In this document: positions 6,174 to 12,028 of the stretch, piece after piece | Layout: each line of letters begins with the position of its first letter | Position numbering within the stretch: the first letter of the stretch is position 1 | Assembly (NCBI GenBank): GCA_947168865.1 | Contig: CAMVNN010000024.1 | Coordinates: 1 to 12,028 of the forward strand | Direction of reading: 5' to 3' | Source: an uncultured Bacillota bacterium | Lineage (GTDB): Bacteria > Bacillota_I > Bacilli_A > RF39 > UBA660 | DNA length: 12,028 bases | Notes under the pieces: model-generated | Told to the model about the DNA's origin: nothing | The model's database searches: none | Seen by the model: only the letters and a program-made list of their open reading frames with translations | Made by a program: the position numbers and the translations under genes

Positions 6174-7632
6174 AATTTTCACTCCCATGAATTCTTAATA
6201 TTAAATCATTTTCTTTGAAAATATTATATAAACCATTCTCAATAGCAGCATTAGTTGTGAATTTAGATATAGATAAAGTCACGATATCATTAAGTGTTAT
6301 TAATGAAAATAACACTTTATTTCTTATTGTAGTTCCTAGAACAAAATCAGCACTTTTTATATTATCTGAAATACTCTTAGGTAAAGGAATGACTCCCAAG
6401 TTAGATAAAACAGTAGTTGAAGCTTTATCACCAATAAATCCATAGATAAAATTTGCAATCGGTCTTTTAATAAAAAGTGGAACAATTCTTAGTGATCTAA
6501 CCAATTTATTTGAATAAACCATAACTTCATTTATTTTATTTTTACTCAATTTTTCTTGACTTTGATATTTAACTTTTTTAATCACTGATTCCAAAGAAGT
6601 TATCTCGCTTCTTTTTAAACTAATATTATTATAAAGTGAGAAATTTCTTAAAGTTCGTGACTTATAAAACTTTCTCATATTAACAGGAACTTGAATCTTT
6701 ATATAGCCTTCCTTACTAGTAGAATGTGATAACACGATAAAAATAAAGCTTAGCATAAGTTCATTTAAAGTTATTCCATGCTTATGAGTTAAATCTTTTA
6801 ATTTAGCTAAATCAAGATCAAAATGAATTATTTGACAAGGACTTATTTTAGACAATTTTCCATCTATTGATAAAGCTTTACTATCAATTAAGCTCCCTTT
6901 TTTAGAGTCTACTTTTTTATCGATGAATTCATCTTTAATTTCTTCTTTTTGAACACTATCATTTATATTTAAAACAATATCATTATATTCTATTTTTTGA
7001 CCTAGTAATTTAAAATATTCTGAAACAAGAGTTGATAAAAATGTAATTCCTCCATAAGCATCTGCCAAGGTGTGAAAAATTTCTACACTAATACGATTTT
7101 TATAATATAAAACATTGAATGATTGTTTACCAACCTTAGAAATATTAATATAGCTACAAGGTATTACATTATCCTCAATTATGCTAAATCTTTTTCTAAT
7201 ACCATCGATATAATTCCAGAAAAAACCTTTTCTAATTGATGTTGCAAATGTTGGGAAACGCTTCATCGTGAATAAAAGTGCTATTTGAAGTATTTCAGGA
7301 ACAACATCTTCTTTTAAATAATATGATAATCTATATACACTCATCCAGTCTTTTTTCATTGAAAGCGGATATATTTTAGCTGAATTATCTAAAGGATACC
7401 AATTGGTTGGTTTCTTATAATATATGTCTCCTAGATTATCTAAAGAAAGTATTTTAAGTATTTCTTCTATAGTTTTTGTTTTAGAATAATATATAATTGC
7501 CTTTTCAAAGTCTTCATTAAAACTCTTAGTTTCTTTTTTACTTAGTTTTATTGATTCATTTAATTTTTTAAAATAATTAATCAATAATTCTTTATCATTT
7601 TCGTTAAAAATACTCAAGAATATTTCATTCAT
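6157..7632 (-). CDS. Condensation-domain / alcohol-acetyltransferase-like acyltransferase
   Basis: A 491-residue protein of the chloramphenicol-acetyltransferase/condensation superfamily, whose members join an acyl group to an amine or alcohol. The active-site motif HxxxDxxG is seen as H187-TLA-D191-AYG194, preceded by an EIF strand. Other family landmarks are PVNMRKFYKSRTLRNFS (about 320-335) and TVLSNLGVIPLP in the C-terminal half. There is no carrier-protein, adenylation or thioesterase domain, so it is not a complete NRPS module; stand-alone members include alcohol acetyltransferase- and PapA-like enzymes. Residues 1-75 form a charged N-terminal extension. No signal or membrane segment is present. 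ATG 7632 follows GAGGAAG. It is first in an operon with a six-helix membrane protein (17-nt overlap) and a serine protease, and its leader contains a strong terminator hairpin. The acyl donor and acceptor cannot be told from sequence. Confidence 0.85.
   Translation of the reverse strand: MNEIFLSIFNENDKELLINYFKKLNESIKLSKKETKSFNEDFEKAIIYYSKTKTIEEILKILSLDNLGDIYYKKPTNWYPLDNSAKIYPLSMKKDWMSVYRLSYYLKEDVVPEILQIALLFTMKRFPTFATSIRKGFFWNYIDGIRKRFSIIEDNVIPCSYINISKVGKQSFNVLYYKNRISVEIFHTLADAYGGITFLSTLVSEYFKLLGQKIEYNDIVLNINDSVQKEEIKDEFIDKKVDSKKGSLIDSKALSIDGKLSKISPCQIIHFDLDLAKLKDLTHKHGITLNELMLSFIFIVLSHSTSKEGYIKIQVPVNMRKFYKSRTLRNFSLYNNISLKRSEITSLESVIKKVKYQSQEKLSKNKINEVMVYSNKLVRSLRIVPLFIKRPIANFIYGFIGDKASTTVLSNLGVIPLPKSISDNIKSADFVLGTTIRNKVLFSLITLNDIVTLSISKFTTNAAIENGLYNIFKENDLILRIHGSENYENRK
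6180..6186 (-). promoter_or_regulatory. Ribosome binding site of the six-helix protein, inside the acyltransferase gene
   Basis: GGGAGTG, 6 nt before ATG 6173, contained in the last codons of the acyltransferase gene; it decides the start. Confidence 0.7.
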
Positions 7633-7646
7633 AAAAACACTTCCTC

Positions 7647-7683
7647 AAAAAACGAAAGAGGCATTCTTAATGAAGCCTCTTCG
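7647..7683 (-). terminator. Intrinsic terminator / possible attenuator in the acyltransferase leader
   Basis: Arms CGAAGAGGC (7675-7683) and GCCTCTTTCG (7653-7662) form a GC-containing stem with one bulged base, followed by six T's (7647-7652). It starts 43 nt after the stop of the FxLYD gene, whose terminator it may be. Its T-tract runs directly into the GAGGAAG ribosome site of the acyltransferase gene (ATG 7632), leaving no room for a promoter in between. Confidence 0.85.
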
Positions 7684-7698
7684 AATCTAAACACTTTT

Positions 7699-7726
7699 AT
7701 TATAACATTTTTATTTAGTTTGTAAA
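7699..7726 (-). promoter_or_regulatory. Promoter of the acyltransferase operon, upstream of the terminator
   Basis: TTTACA (-35, 7721-7726), a 16-nt spacer and TATAAT (-10, 7699-7704) with an extended TGT. The -35 box directly abuts the stop codon of the FxLYD gene. RNA started here (about 7692) must pass the hairpin at 7653-7683 before reaching the acyltransferase. Confidence 0.7.
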
Positions 7727-7730
7727 CTAA
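7715..7730. promoter_or_regulatory. 16-nt inverted repeat over the -35 box (possible operator)
   Basis: TTAGTTT-GT-AAACTAA is a perfect 7-bp inverted repeat with a 2-nt centre. It covers the -35 box of the acyltransferase promoter and the stop codon of the FxLYD gene. A repressor binding here would block that promoter. Chance occurrence in AT-rich DNA is possible. Confidence 0.4.
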
Positions 7731-8197
7731 TAACTAGGATTATATTCAAATCTGACAACATCTTTAGCATCTACATTATCATAAATAAGCTTAAAATTCC
7801 AAGTTTTCTTTGGTCCTAGTTTTTGGATATAATTTGAAGCTTCACCCAATATCTCTCCTGCTTCATTATATACATAATAGTTAATTGCGATACCATTATA
7901 ATCTTTATTGGTGTTATTTGTTATCTTACCCTCAATGTAATATGCTTCTTTTGCCTCATTATAATAACCTTTAACATCTTTTTGAATCGTTAGTTTCTTT
8001 TTGTCGATATTAATTGATCCATCATCTAAGACTTTATATTCAACCGAAAAATTATCTGTTAATATTGCAAATGTAAATAATCCTATTGGTACTATGTAAT
8101 ATAAGCACCCAATAACGATTAAAACAATCACCCATTTAGGAGTCTTAGTTTTTTTTGGCTCATTAGTAATTTTTCCTAATTCATTATCATTTTTCAT
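7727..8197 (-). CDS. Single-pass membrane protein with an extracytoplasmic FxLYD-like domain
   Basis: 156 residues: a polar, Lys-rich cytoplasmic start (about 1-20), one membrane segment (about 21-48, WVIVLIVIGCLYYIVPIG), then an extracytoplasmic beta-rich domain at about 85-153. Its pattern is GKITNNTNKDY, INYYVYNEAGEILGEA, LGPKKTWNFKL and ends VVRFEYN. This is the FxLYD/DUF3426-like beta-sandwich seen in many small Gram-positive envelope proteins, whose role is mostly unknown. It resembles the C-terminal domain of the larger protein at 8483-9418, so the two are probably paralogous in that domain. ATG 8197 is chosen because AGGTGA (8203-8208) is 5 nt upstream; an in-frame GTG at 8206 lies inside that ribosome site. 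It has an extended -10 promoter and is transcribed away from the small basic gene. Confidence 0.8.
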   Translation of the reverse strand: MKNDNELGKITNEPKKTKTPKWVIVLIVIGCLYYIVPIGLFTFAILTDNFSVEYKVLDDGSINIDKKKLTIQKDVKGYYNEAKEAYYIEGKITNNTNKDYNGIAINYYVYNEAGEILGEASNYIQKLGPKKTWNFKLIYDNVDAKDVVRFEYNPSY

Positions 8198-8202
8198 ATT
8201 TA

Positions 8203-8208
8203 TCACCT
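8203..8208 (-). promoter_or_regulatory. Ribosome binding site of the small FxLYD gene
   Basis: AGGTGA, 5 nt before ATG 8197. It overlaps the GTG at 8206 that would add three residues, so the ATG is the better start. Confidence 0.75.
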
Positions 8209-8214
8209 ATTTAA

Positions 8215-8243
8215 ATTATAACACAAATCAAAAATAAAATAAA
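8215..8243 (-). promoter_or_regulatory. Extended -10 promoter of the small FxLYD gene
   Basis: TATAAT (8215-8220) preceded by TGT; the -35 region (TTTATT, 8238-8243) is poor, so the extended -10 probably carries it. Its -35 region ends only 4 nt from the -35 box of the divergent promoter at 8248, so the two may compete. Confidence 0.6.
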
Positions 8244-8247
8244 TCTA

Positions 8248-8276
8248 TTAACACTTTTATAAAAAAATGATATAAT
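8248..8276 (+). promoter_or_regulatory. Promoter of the 43-residue basic protein gene
   Basis: TTAACA (8248-8253), exactly 17 nt, then TATAAT (8271-8276): the best consensus match in the window. The start site is expected near 8283, giving a leader of only about a dozen bases. Confidence 0.8.
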
Positions 8277-8277
8277 T

Positions 8278-8292
8278 ATTCCCGGAGGGAAT
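8278..8292. promoter_or_regulatory. Palindrome over the transcription start and Shine-Dalgarno
   Basis: ATTCCC-GGA-GGGAAT is a perfect 6-bp inverted repeat right after the -10 box. It contains the GGAGGG ribosome site of the small gene. As DNA it could be an operator; as RNA it could hide the ribosome site only if transcription starts at or before 8278. Confidence 0.45.
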
Positions 8293-8294
8293 TT

Positions 8295-8426
8295 ATGAAA
8301 GTTGTTAAAAGAAGATTGCCAGAAGGTGTAAGAAAAAAATTTACGACTAAAATTGGTAAAAAAGTAAAAATTGTTAATACTTTATATTGCAAGAAGAAAA
8401 AGAAAAAAGAAGAAACAGCAAAGTAA
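8295..8426 (+). CDS. Small, very basic protein (43 residues)
   Basis: I do not recognise a family. ATG 8295 follows a strong GGAGGGAATTT ribosome site and a near-consensus promoter, and the frame ends at TAA 8426 inside a terminator, so this is a complete one-gene transcription unit and probably a real gene. The 43 residues contain 18 Lys/Arg and only 3 Glu, with a run of six Lys near the end (33-38), one Cys (C32) and no hydrophobic membrane segment. The charge suggests binding to nucleic acid, ribosome or acidic envelope polymer, but this is inference. It lies between two genes for FxLYD-domain membrane proteins, divergent from one and upstream of the other. Alternatives: a regulatory leader peptide, or a small ribosome-associated protein. 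Confidence 0.7.
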   Translation: MKVVKRRLPEGVRKKFTTKIGKKVKIVNTLYCKKKKKKEETAK

Positions 8427-8440
8427 TTCTTCTTTTTTTT
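8403..8440 (+). terminator. Intrinsic terminator overlapping the end of the small gene
   Basis: An A/G-rich arm (8403-8414) pairs with TTCTTCTTTTTT (8427-8438) over a 12-nt loop that includes the TAA stop; the right arm runs into an eight-T tract (8433-8440). The stem is low in GC, so termination may be partial and allow read-through into the zinc-ribbon gene. Confidence 0.6.
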
Positions 8441-8443
8441 GTC

Positions 8444-8458
8444 TAAAAATGTTATAAT
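8444..8458 (+). promoter_or_regulatory. Extended -10 promoter of the zinc-ribbon FxLYD gene
   Basis: TATAAT (8453-8458) with an extended TG; the -35 position falls in the T-rich end of the preceding terminator (TTCTTT). The 15 nt at 8444-8458 are identical to the -10 region of the acyltransferase promoter (7699-7713, minus strand). A second TATAAT lies at 8464-8469. Confidence 0.65.
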
Positions 8459-8482
8459 TTATTTATAATAAAGAGGTGTTTT

Positions 8483-9418
8483 ATGAAATGTAATAATTGT
8501 GGTAAAGACTTGGGACCTAATGAAAAATTCTGCACTAATTGTGGAGCAAATAATAAAGAAAAAACTAAAATTCCTGTATTTGTAATAATAATTATTATAG
8601 TTATAGCTATATTAATTATTGCTGGAATAACATTTTTAGTAATAAGATTTACTAAAAATCAACACTTAACTCCACCAACAGTTATAGAATTGGAAAAAGG
8701 AAGCGACATTTATATTGCTTATCCAAAACCAGAAAAAAAATATTTGCAAATAAGCCCTGATACCAAAGTGTTGCCAGAAAAAGAAAATGATATAAATAAA
8801 AACATTGAAATATTAGATGTCTTCATGGGAAAAGGAACAGATGGTGGGATTGATACAAATGGCAATGAATTTGGTGATTATATTGTTATTTATGGCAAAA
8901 ACAATAACGATTTTCCTGTTAATATTAAAGTTAATCTAGACCTCTATGATAGTGAAAATTATAAAGTTAAAAATAACTATGAAAATGCTTATGTCATAAA
9001 ACCAAATAAAGAATTTACTATTGAGTTGCGAAGTGAATTAAAAGCTGATGATGATATATTTAATTATAAGATGACATTTGATGCTAAAAAAATCGATGAT
9101 TATTATACTGATCTCAATATTACTAAGGATGATATTGATGTAAAGATTGCTAGCGAAAGAAACAATGTATTAGGTTGGATTGATGGTACAATTACAAATA
9201 AAACTGCTAATAAAATTTACTCAGCAACTATATTAGCTAAATTTTATAATAATGGTAAATTAGTAAATATAGATAGTGTATCTAGCTATGATTTAATCCC
9301 AAATGAGCCAAAAGAATTTCAATATGTTTCTTGGAAAATGAATAATAATGCATTCGAATATGACAATGTTGAATATGATATTGTAAGTGCTTACTTATTT
9401 GAAAAAGAAAATTGGTAA
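8483..9418 (+). CDS. Zinc-ribbon membrane protein with two extracytoplasmic FxLYD-like domains
   Basis: 311 residues. A cytoplasmic zinc ribbon comes first: C3-x-x-C6 and C17-x-x-C20 (CNNCGKDL, FCTNCGAN). A basic stretch and one long membrane segment (about 31-55) follow, then a linker and two beta-rich domains at about 105-200 and 215-306. The domains show the FxLYD pattern: ADD/GTITNKT, LDLYDS or AKFYNNGKL, then IKPNKEFTI or LIPNEPKEF. This zinc-ribbon/helix/extracellular-domain layout is common in Bacillota and is usually of unknown function, perhaps envelope sensing or assembly. The second domain resembles that of the protein at 7727-8197. ATG 8483 follows AAGAGGTG. It has its own extended -10 promoter and ends at a bidirectional terminator. 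The zinc role is inferred from the cysteine spacing. Confidence 0.82.
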   Translation: MKCNNCGKDLGPNEKFCTNCGANNKEKTKIPVFVIIIIIVIAILIIAGITFLVIRFTKNQHLTPPTVIELEKGSDIYIAYPKPEKKYLQISPDTKVLPEKENDINKNIEILDVFMGKGTDGGIDTNGNEFGDYIVIYGKNNNDFPVNIKVNLDLYDSENYKVKNNYENAYVIKPNKEFTIELRSELKADDDIFNYKMTFDAKKIDDYYTDLNITKDDIDVKIASERNNVLGWIDGTITNKTANKIYSATILAKFYNNGKLVNIDSVSSYDLIPNEPKEFQYVSWKMNNNAFEYDNVEYDIVSAYLFEKENW

Positions 9419-9420
9419 AT

Positions 9421-9448
9421 AAAAAAGAGATTTTAAAATCTCTTTTTT
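9421..9448. terminator. Bidirectional terminator between convergent genes
   Basis: A perfect 28-nt palindrome, AAAAAAGAGATTTT and its complement, with T-runs on both strands. It serves the zinc-ribbon gene (+, stop 9418) and the ABC permease (-, whose TAA is at 9448-9450). Confidence 0.85.
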
Positions 9449-10224
9449 TATGATCCTGTACTAGCATATTTTTTAACACCTTTTTTAAATGCACAAAAAG
9501 GAATTATTAAATATAAAAGTACTATTAATGGACTAATCATATAAAATTTATTATCACTTTTGCCTAAGAAATATAAAAGTGGATAATAATTAACAAATGC
9601 ATATGGAATTATATATGTAAAAATAAATATAAATCCCTTTCTAAATATTCCTATTGGATATTGAGCCATATGTTTTCCACCATCTGTAAATACACTTCTT
9701 ACTTCTAATCCTTTGACCGTTATAAAACAATAAGAAGCCATCAGAAGAAATATTCCAAAGAAAATCATAATTGAACTAAGTAACATTAGGATTAATACTA
9801 TTACTTTTTCAATATTCCAAGCAATATCTAAATTAATAAGGGCTATTACTAAAACAATTATTGCTTGAACTGTTCTAGATATTCTTATCCAAGCAATTTG
9901 AGTGCACAAAACTTGAAGTATTATTGGCTGTGGTCTAATTAATAGTCTATCAAATGATCCATCAACTATTAAATCATCAAATTGATCGATTCCACGAGCA
10001 AATATTTCGTTAACTGAAAATCCAAATTGAATTATTGCAAATGTTAGTAATACTTCATATAAAGAAAATCCTTTAATATTATCAAATTTATTAAATAATG
10101 CCAAAATTATAAAATAATAACTAAAAAATACAAATACTTGTGAAAATAAACCAAATATAAATGAAGCTTTATATTCAAGTAATGATTTTAAATGTAGACG
10201 CATCGCATGTAAATATAGTTTCAT
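9448..10224 (-). CDS. ABC-2 type exporter permease (PF06182/DUF990-like), second subunit
   Basis: 258 residues with about six membrane segments (about 22-46, 56-74, 117-134, 139-167, 195-212, 227-247). The cytoplasmic segment before the third helix carries GSFDRLLIRPQP (89-100), the signature seen in PF06182 ABC-2 permeases, and KHMAQYPIGIF (184-194) fits the same family. It should form, with the 268-residue permease and the ATPase, the membrane channel of an exporter; related systems have been linked to drug, lipid or polysaccharide export, but the substrate cannot be read from sequence. ATG 10224 lies one base after the stop of the upstream permease, with GGAGGTTAAG as the ribosome site partly inside that gene. 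Its stop lies in the bidirectional terminator, so it is the last gene of the operon. Confidence 0.88.
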   Translation of the reverse strand: MKLYLHAMRLHLKSLLEYKASFIFGLFSQVFVFFSYYFIILALFNKFDNIKGFSLYEVLLTFAIIQFGFSVNEIFARGIDQFDDLIVDGSFDRLLIRPQPIILQVLCTQIAWIRISRTVQAIIVLVIALINLDIAWNIEKVIVLILMLLSSIMIFFGIFLLMASYCFITVKGLEVRSVFTDGGKHMAQYPIGIFRKGFIFIFTYIIPYAFVNYYPLLYFLGKSDNKFYMISPLIVLLYLIIPFCAFKKGVKKYASTGS

Positions 10225-10225
10225 C

Positions 10226-11032
10226 TTAACCTCCTTGAATAACAGCTTTCTTTAAAGCTTTCCTAGTGAGTAAATATCCAATTAAAACAACAACTATAAT
10301 CCAAATAAAACTTCCAATTATATCAGGAATAGCATTGCTTATTGAAATATTTCCTGTATATATTCTAAATGGTAAATCACAAGTATACCTAAATGGTAAA
10401 ACATATGCAATTTTATATAAGAATGTTGGAAACATAACAAGTGGAACTGTTCCACCAGCTAGTATTTCACTAACTGACATAAATATTTCTAAAACACCTT
10501 TTTCATTGAGAGTAAAAAATGTAATCATATGTAATACCATACTAATTGCAACTACTAAAAATGTTGATAATACTAAAGATAAAATAAATATCAAAAATGT
10601 TTCAAAATTACTTGGTAATATTAAATTAAATGGTTTTGGTAAAAAATAAGCAATTAATAATATTGGAAAAAATCGAAGTAATACTCTTGATACCCTTTTG
10701 GCAATCATTGTTGCATACCATTTAAAATAAAAGTTAATTGGACGAACGAGTTCGTAAGCAACATTACCATTTTTTATCATTGATATTAAATCTTTTTCTT
10801 TAGTCCATATATAAACAAGTGCAAAAAATGCTTGATTTAGCCATAAATAACTGACTAATTGATATAGTGGCATTGGAACTTTTTCTGTATTGCCCGATTC
10901 ATAAAAAGCAACATATACCATAATAAATACAAAACCGAAGAAAAATTGAGCGGCTATTCCAGCCAATGCTTGAGATCGATATTGTAGATCATTTAAGAAA
11001 TTTAACCTAAATATACTTTTTATTGCTTTCAT
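10226..11032 (-). CDS. ABC-2 type exporter permease (PF06182/DUF990-like), first subunit
   Basis: 268 residues, hydrophobic, with about six membrane segments (about 24-46, 58-76, 117-132, 144-172, 185-212, 236-256). NGNVAYELVRPIN (88-100) is the counterpart of the RPxxP-like motif of its partner, and ILAGGTVPLVMFP (190-202) is also typical. The two permeases are diverged relatives and probably make a heterodimeric channel. ATG 11032 overlaps the TGA stop of the ATPase gene by four bases (ATGA), a classical coupling arrangement, with AAGAG as a weak ribosome site; efficient translation probably depends on coupling. Confidence 0.88.
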   Translation of the reverse strand: MKAIKSIFRLNFLNDLQYRSQALAGIAAQFFFGFVFIMVYVAFYESGNTEKVPMPLYQLVSYLWLNQAFFALVYIWTKEKDLISMIKNGNVAYELVRPINFYFKWYATMIAKRVSRVLLRFFPILLIAYFLPKPFNLILPSNFETFLIFILSLVLSTFLVVAISMVLHMITFFTLNEKGVLEIFMSVSEILAGGTVPLVMFPTFLYKIAYVLPFRYTCDLPFRIYTGNISISNAIPDIIGSFIWIIVVVLIGYLLTRKALKKAVIQGG

Positions 11033-12012
11033 AGATCATACTCTTCATATGCTTTAATTATTACATCATCGATTCCAACATTATCAATATCAACATCTTC
11101 TATTTCGATTTTAGTGCCCAAATATTTTAAAAATTCATTAATTGTTAATAGATTAGCATCAATTATGAATTCATAACCTATTTCTGTTTTTTTATGACTT
11201 ATAATTCCCTTTTTATTTATATTATTTAATCTATTTGAAGTAGTAATCACTACTTTTTTATTATTTCCAAATCTATTTTTTAATTTCTGAAGCGTACCAT
11301 CATAAAGAATTTTTCCTTTTCCAATTAAAATAATTCTTTTAGCAAGGGCTTCAATATCACTCATATCATGAGTTGTTAAGATGATTGTTGTGTTTTCTTC
11401 TTTATTTAGTTTTTTAACAAAATCACGAACAATCTTCTTAGATACAGCATCTAAACCAATAGTTGGTTCATCTAAAAATAGTATTTTTGGTTTGTGTAAA
11501 AGTGAAGCCGCGATTTCACAACGCATTCTTTGACCTAAGCTTAATTGCCTTACTGGTACTTTTACAACATCTTCAATTTTCAAAAGTGAGATAAGTTCAT
11601 TTTTTGTTTTTTCATAAACCTTATCATCAATTTTGTACATATCTTTTAATAGATCGAATGTATCAATTGCAGGTATATCCCACCATAATTGACTTCTTTG
11701 ACCAAATACAACTCCGATATTAGAAACATATTTTTTCCGATCAATCCAAGGTACTAATCCATTTACTTTAACCGTACCTGAATCTGGAACTAAGATGCCA
11801 CTAAGGATTTTAATTGTCGTACTTTTGCCCGCACCATTTGGTCCAATATAACCGACAATTTCACCCTTATCCATTTCAAAACTTATATCACTAGCAGCAT
11901 CAATAGTAATATAGTCTCTTTTGAAGAATGATTTAATTCCATTTTTTAAACCACTTCCTCTTTTAGCAACTTTAAATGTTTTACTAATGTTTTTAACTTC
12001 AATGAATGACAT
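11029..12012 (-). CDS. ABC exporter ATP-binding protein
   Basis: 327 residues. It powers the exporter formed with the two following permeases. Walker A is GPNGAGKST (57-65), the Q-loop Gln is Q105 (FGQRSQLWW), the signature is LSLGQ (157-161), Walker B is ILFLDE (177-182), the D-loop is GLD (186-188) and the switch His is H215 (TTHD), so all ATPase motifs are intact. The FGQRSQLWWDIP segment and the 20-residue insertion before the Walker A strand (about 15-40) are typical of ATPases paired with PF06182/DUF990 permeases. Residues 245-327 form a C-terminal accessory domain. ATG 12012 follows AAAGGAG (within 12013-12024). The promoter and anything upstream lie beyond the right edge. TGA as its stop supports the standard genetic code. 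Confidence 0.93.
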   Translation of the reverse strand: MSFIEVKNISKTFKVAKRGSGLKNGIKSFFKRDYITIDAASDISFEMDKGEIVGYIGPNGAGKSTTIKILSGILVPDSGTVKVNGLVPWIDRKKYVSNIGVVFGQRSQLWWDIPAIDTFDLLKDMYKIDDKVYEKTKNELISLLKIEDVVKVPVRQLSLGQRMRCEIAASLLHKPKILFLDEPTIGLDAVSKKIVRDFVKKLNKEENTTIILTTHDMSDIEALAKRIILIGKGKILYDGTLQKLKNRFGNNKKVVITTSNRLNNINKKGIISHKKTEIGYEFIIDANLLTINEFLKYLGTKIEIEDVDIDNVGIDDVIIKAYEEYDL

Positions 12013-12028
12013 TTTTTCAACTCCTTTC

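Noticed and set aside
6157..7632. A complete non-ribosomal peptide synthetase
   Set aside because: Only a condensation-like fold is present; no adenylation, carrier or thioesterase domain lies in the gene or its neighbours.
9282..9494. Minus-strand open frame of 70 codons across the convergent terminator
   Set aside because: It crosses the bidirectional terminator and the ends of two real genes, and its sequence shows no domain or ribosome site.
10266..10649. Plus-strand open frame of 127 codons inside the ABC permease gene
   Set aside because: Antisense to a well-supported permease with family motifs and ATGA coupling; no promoter or ribosome site. The same reasoning applies to the shorter plus-strand frames at 1970-2245, 2630-2821, 3888-4202, 4386-4589, 4715-4900 and 6215-6445.
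6157..12012. Mollicute genetic code (TGA as Trp), suggested by the high A+T content
   Set aside because: TGA ends several genes exactly at coupling overlaps (6157, 11029) and in a terminator stem (4726), and Trp is encoded by TGG, so the standard code fits.

Overview
The window comes from a very AT-rich, low-GC Gram-positive-type bacterium, most likely an uncultured or host-associated Bacillota/Bacilli relative. The grounds are the base composition, strong GGAGG-type ribosome binding sites, a SipS-like signal peptidase, intrinsic terminators and an InlB-repeat surface protein. TGA is used as a stop (the ABC ATPase, the acyltransferase and the protease all end in TGA) and Trp is encoded by TGG, so the code is standard and not the Mycoplasma/Spiroplasma code. 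No RNA genes, insertion sequences, phage genes or CRISPR arrays are visible. No gene-free stretch exceeds 300 bases; the longest, 1070-1283, holds one terminator, one promoter and otherwise AT-rich sequence.

Layout. 1-1069 (-): 5' part of a secreted surface protein built of InlB-type repeats joined by calcium-loop-like linkers; it runs off the left edge. 1284-4654 (-): a probable transcription unit of a 475-residue protein with a kinase-like C-terminal region, a membrane-anchored EAL-domain c-di-GMP phosphodiesterase and type I signal peptidase; the last two overlap by 11 nt. 4726-7632 (-): a tight operon of a condensation-fold acyltransferase-like protein, a six-helix membrane protein and an intracellular trypsin-like protease, closed by a terminator. 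7727-9418: a divergent cluster of two single-pass FxLYD-like membrane proteins on either side of a 43-residue, very basic small protein. 9448-12012 (-): an ABC exporter operon with one ATPase and two PF06182/DUF990-type permeases, overlapping or one base apart.

Common theme: nearly everything concerns the cell envelope (surface protein, signal peptidase, c-di-GMP turnover, envelope acyl transfer, membrane-anchored beta domains, exporter). The most unusual regulatory feature is at 7632-7730. There the only good promoter for the acyltransferase operon lies upstream of a strong intrinsic terminator whose T-tract runs straight into that operon's ribosome binding site, which implies control by attenuation or read-through. 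A 16-nt inverted repeat covers the -35 box of the same promoter. Four of the promoters share a TGTTAyAAT extended -10 element, and two of these are identical over 15 nt.

Several apparent 5' extensions (signal peptidase, small FxLYD protein, kinase-like protein, six-helix protein) are corrected here to internal ATG codons that sit at the right distance from a Shine-Dalgarno sequence.
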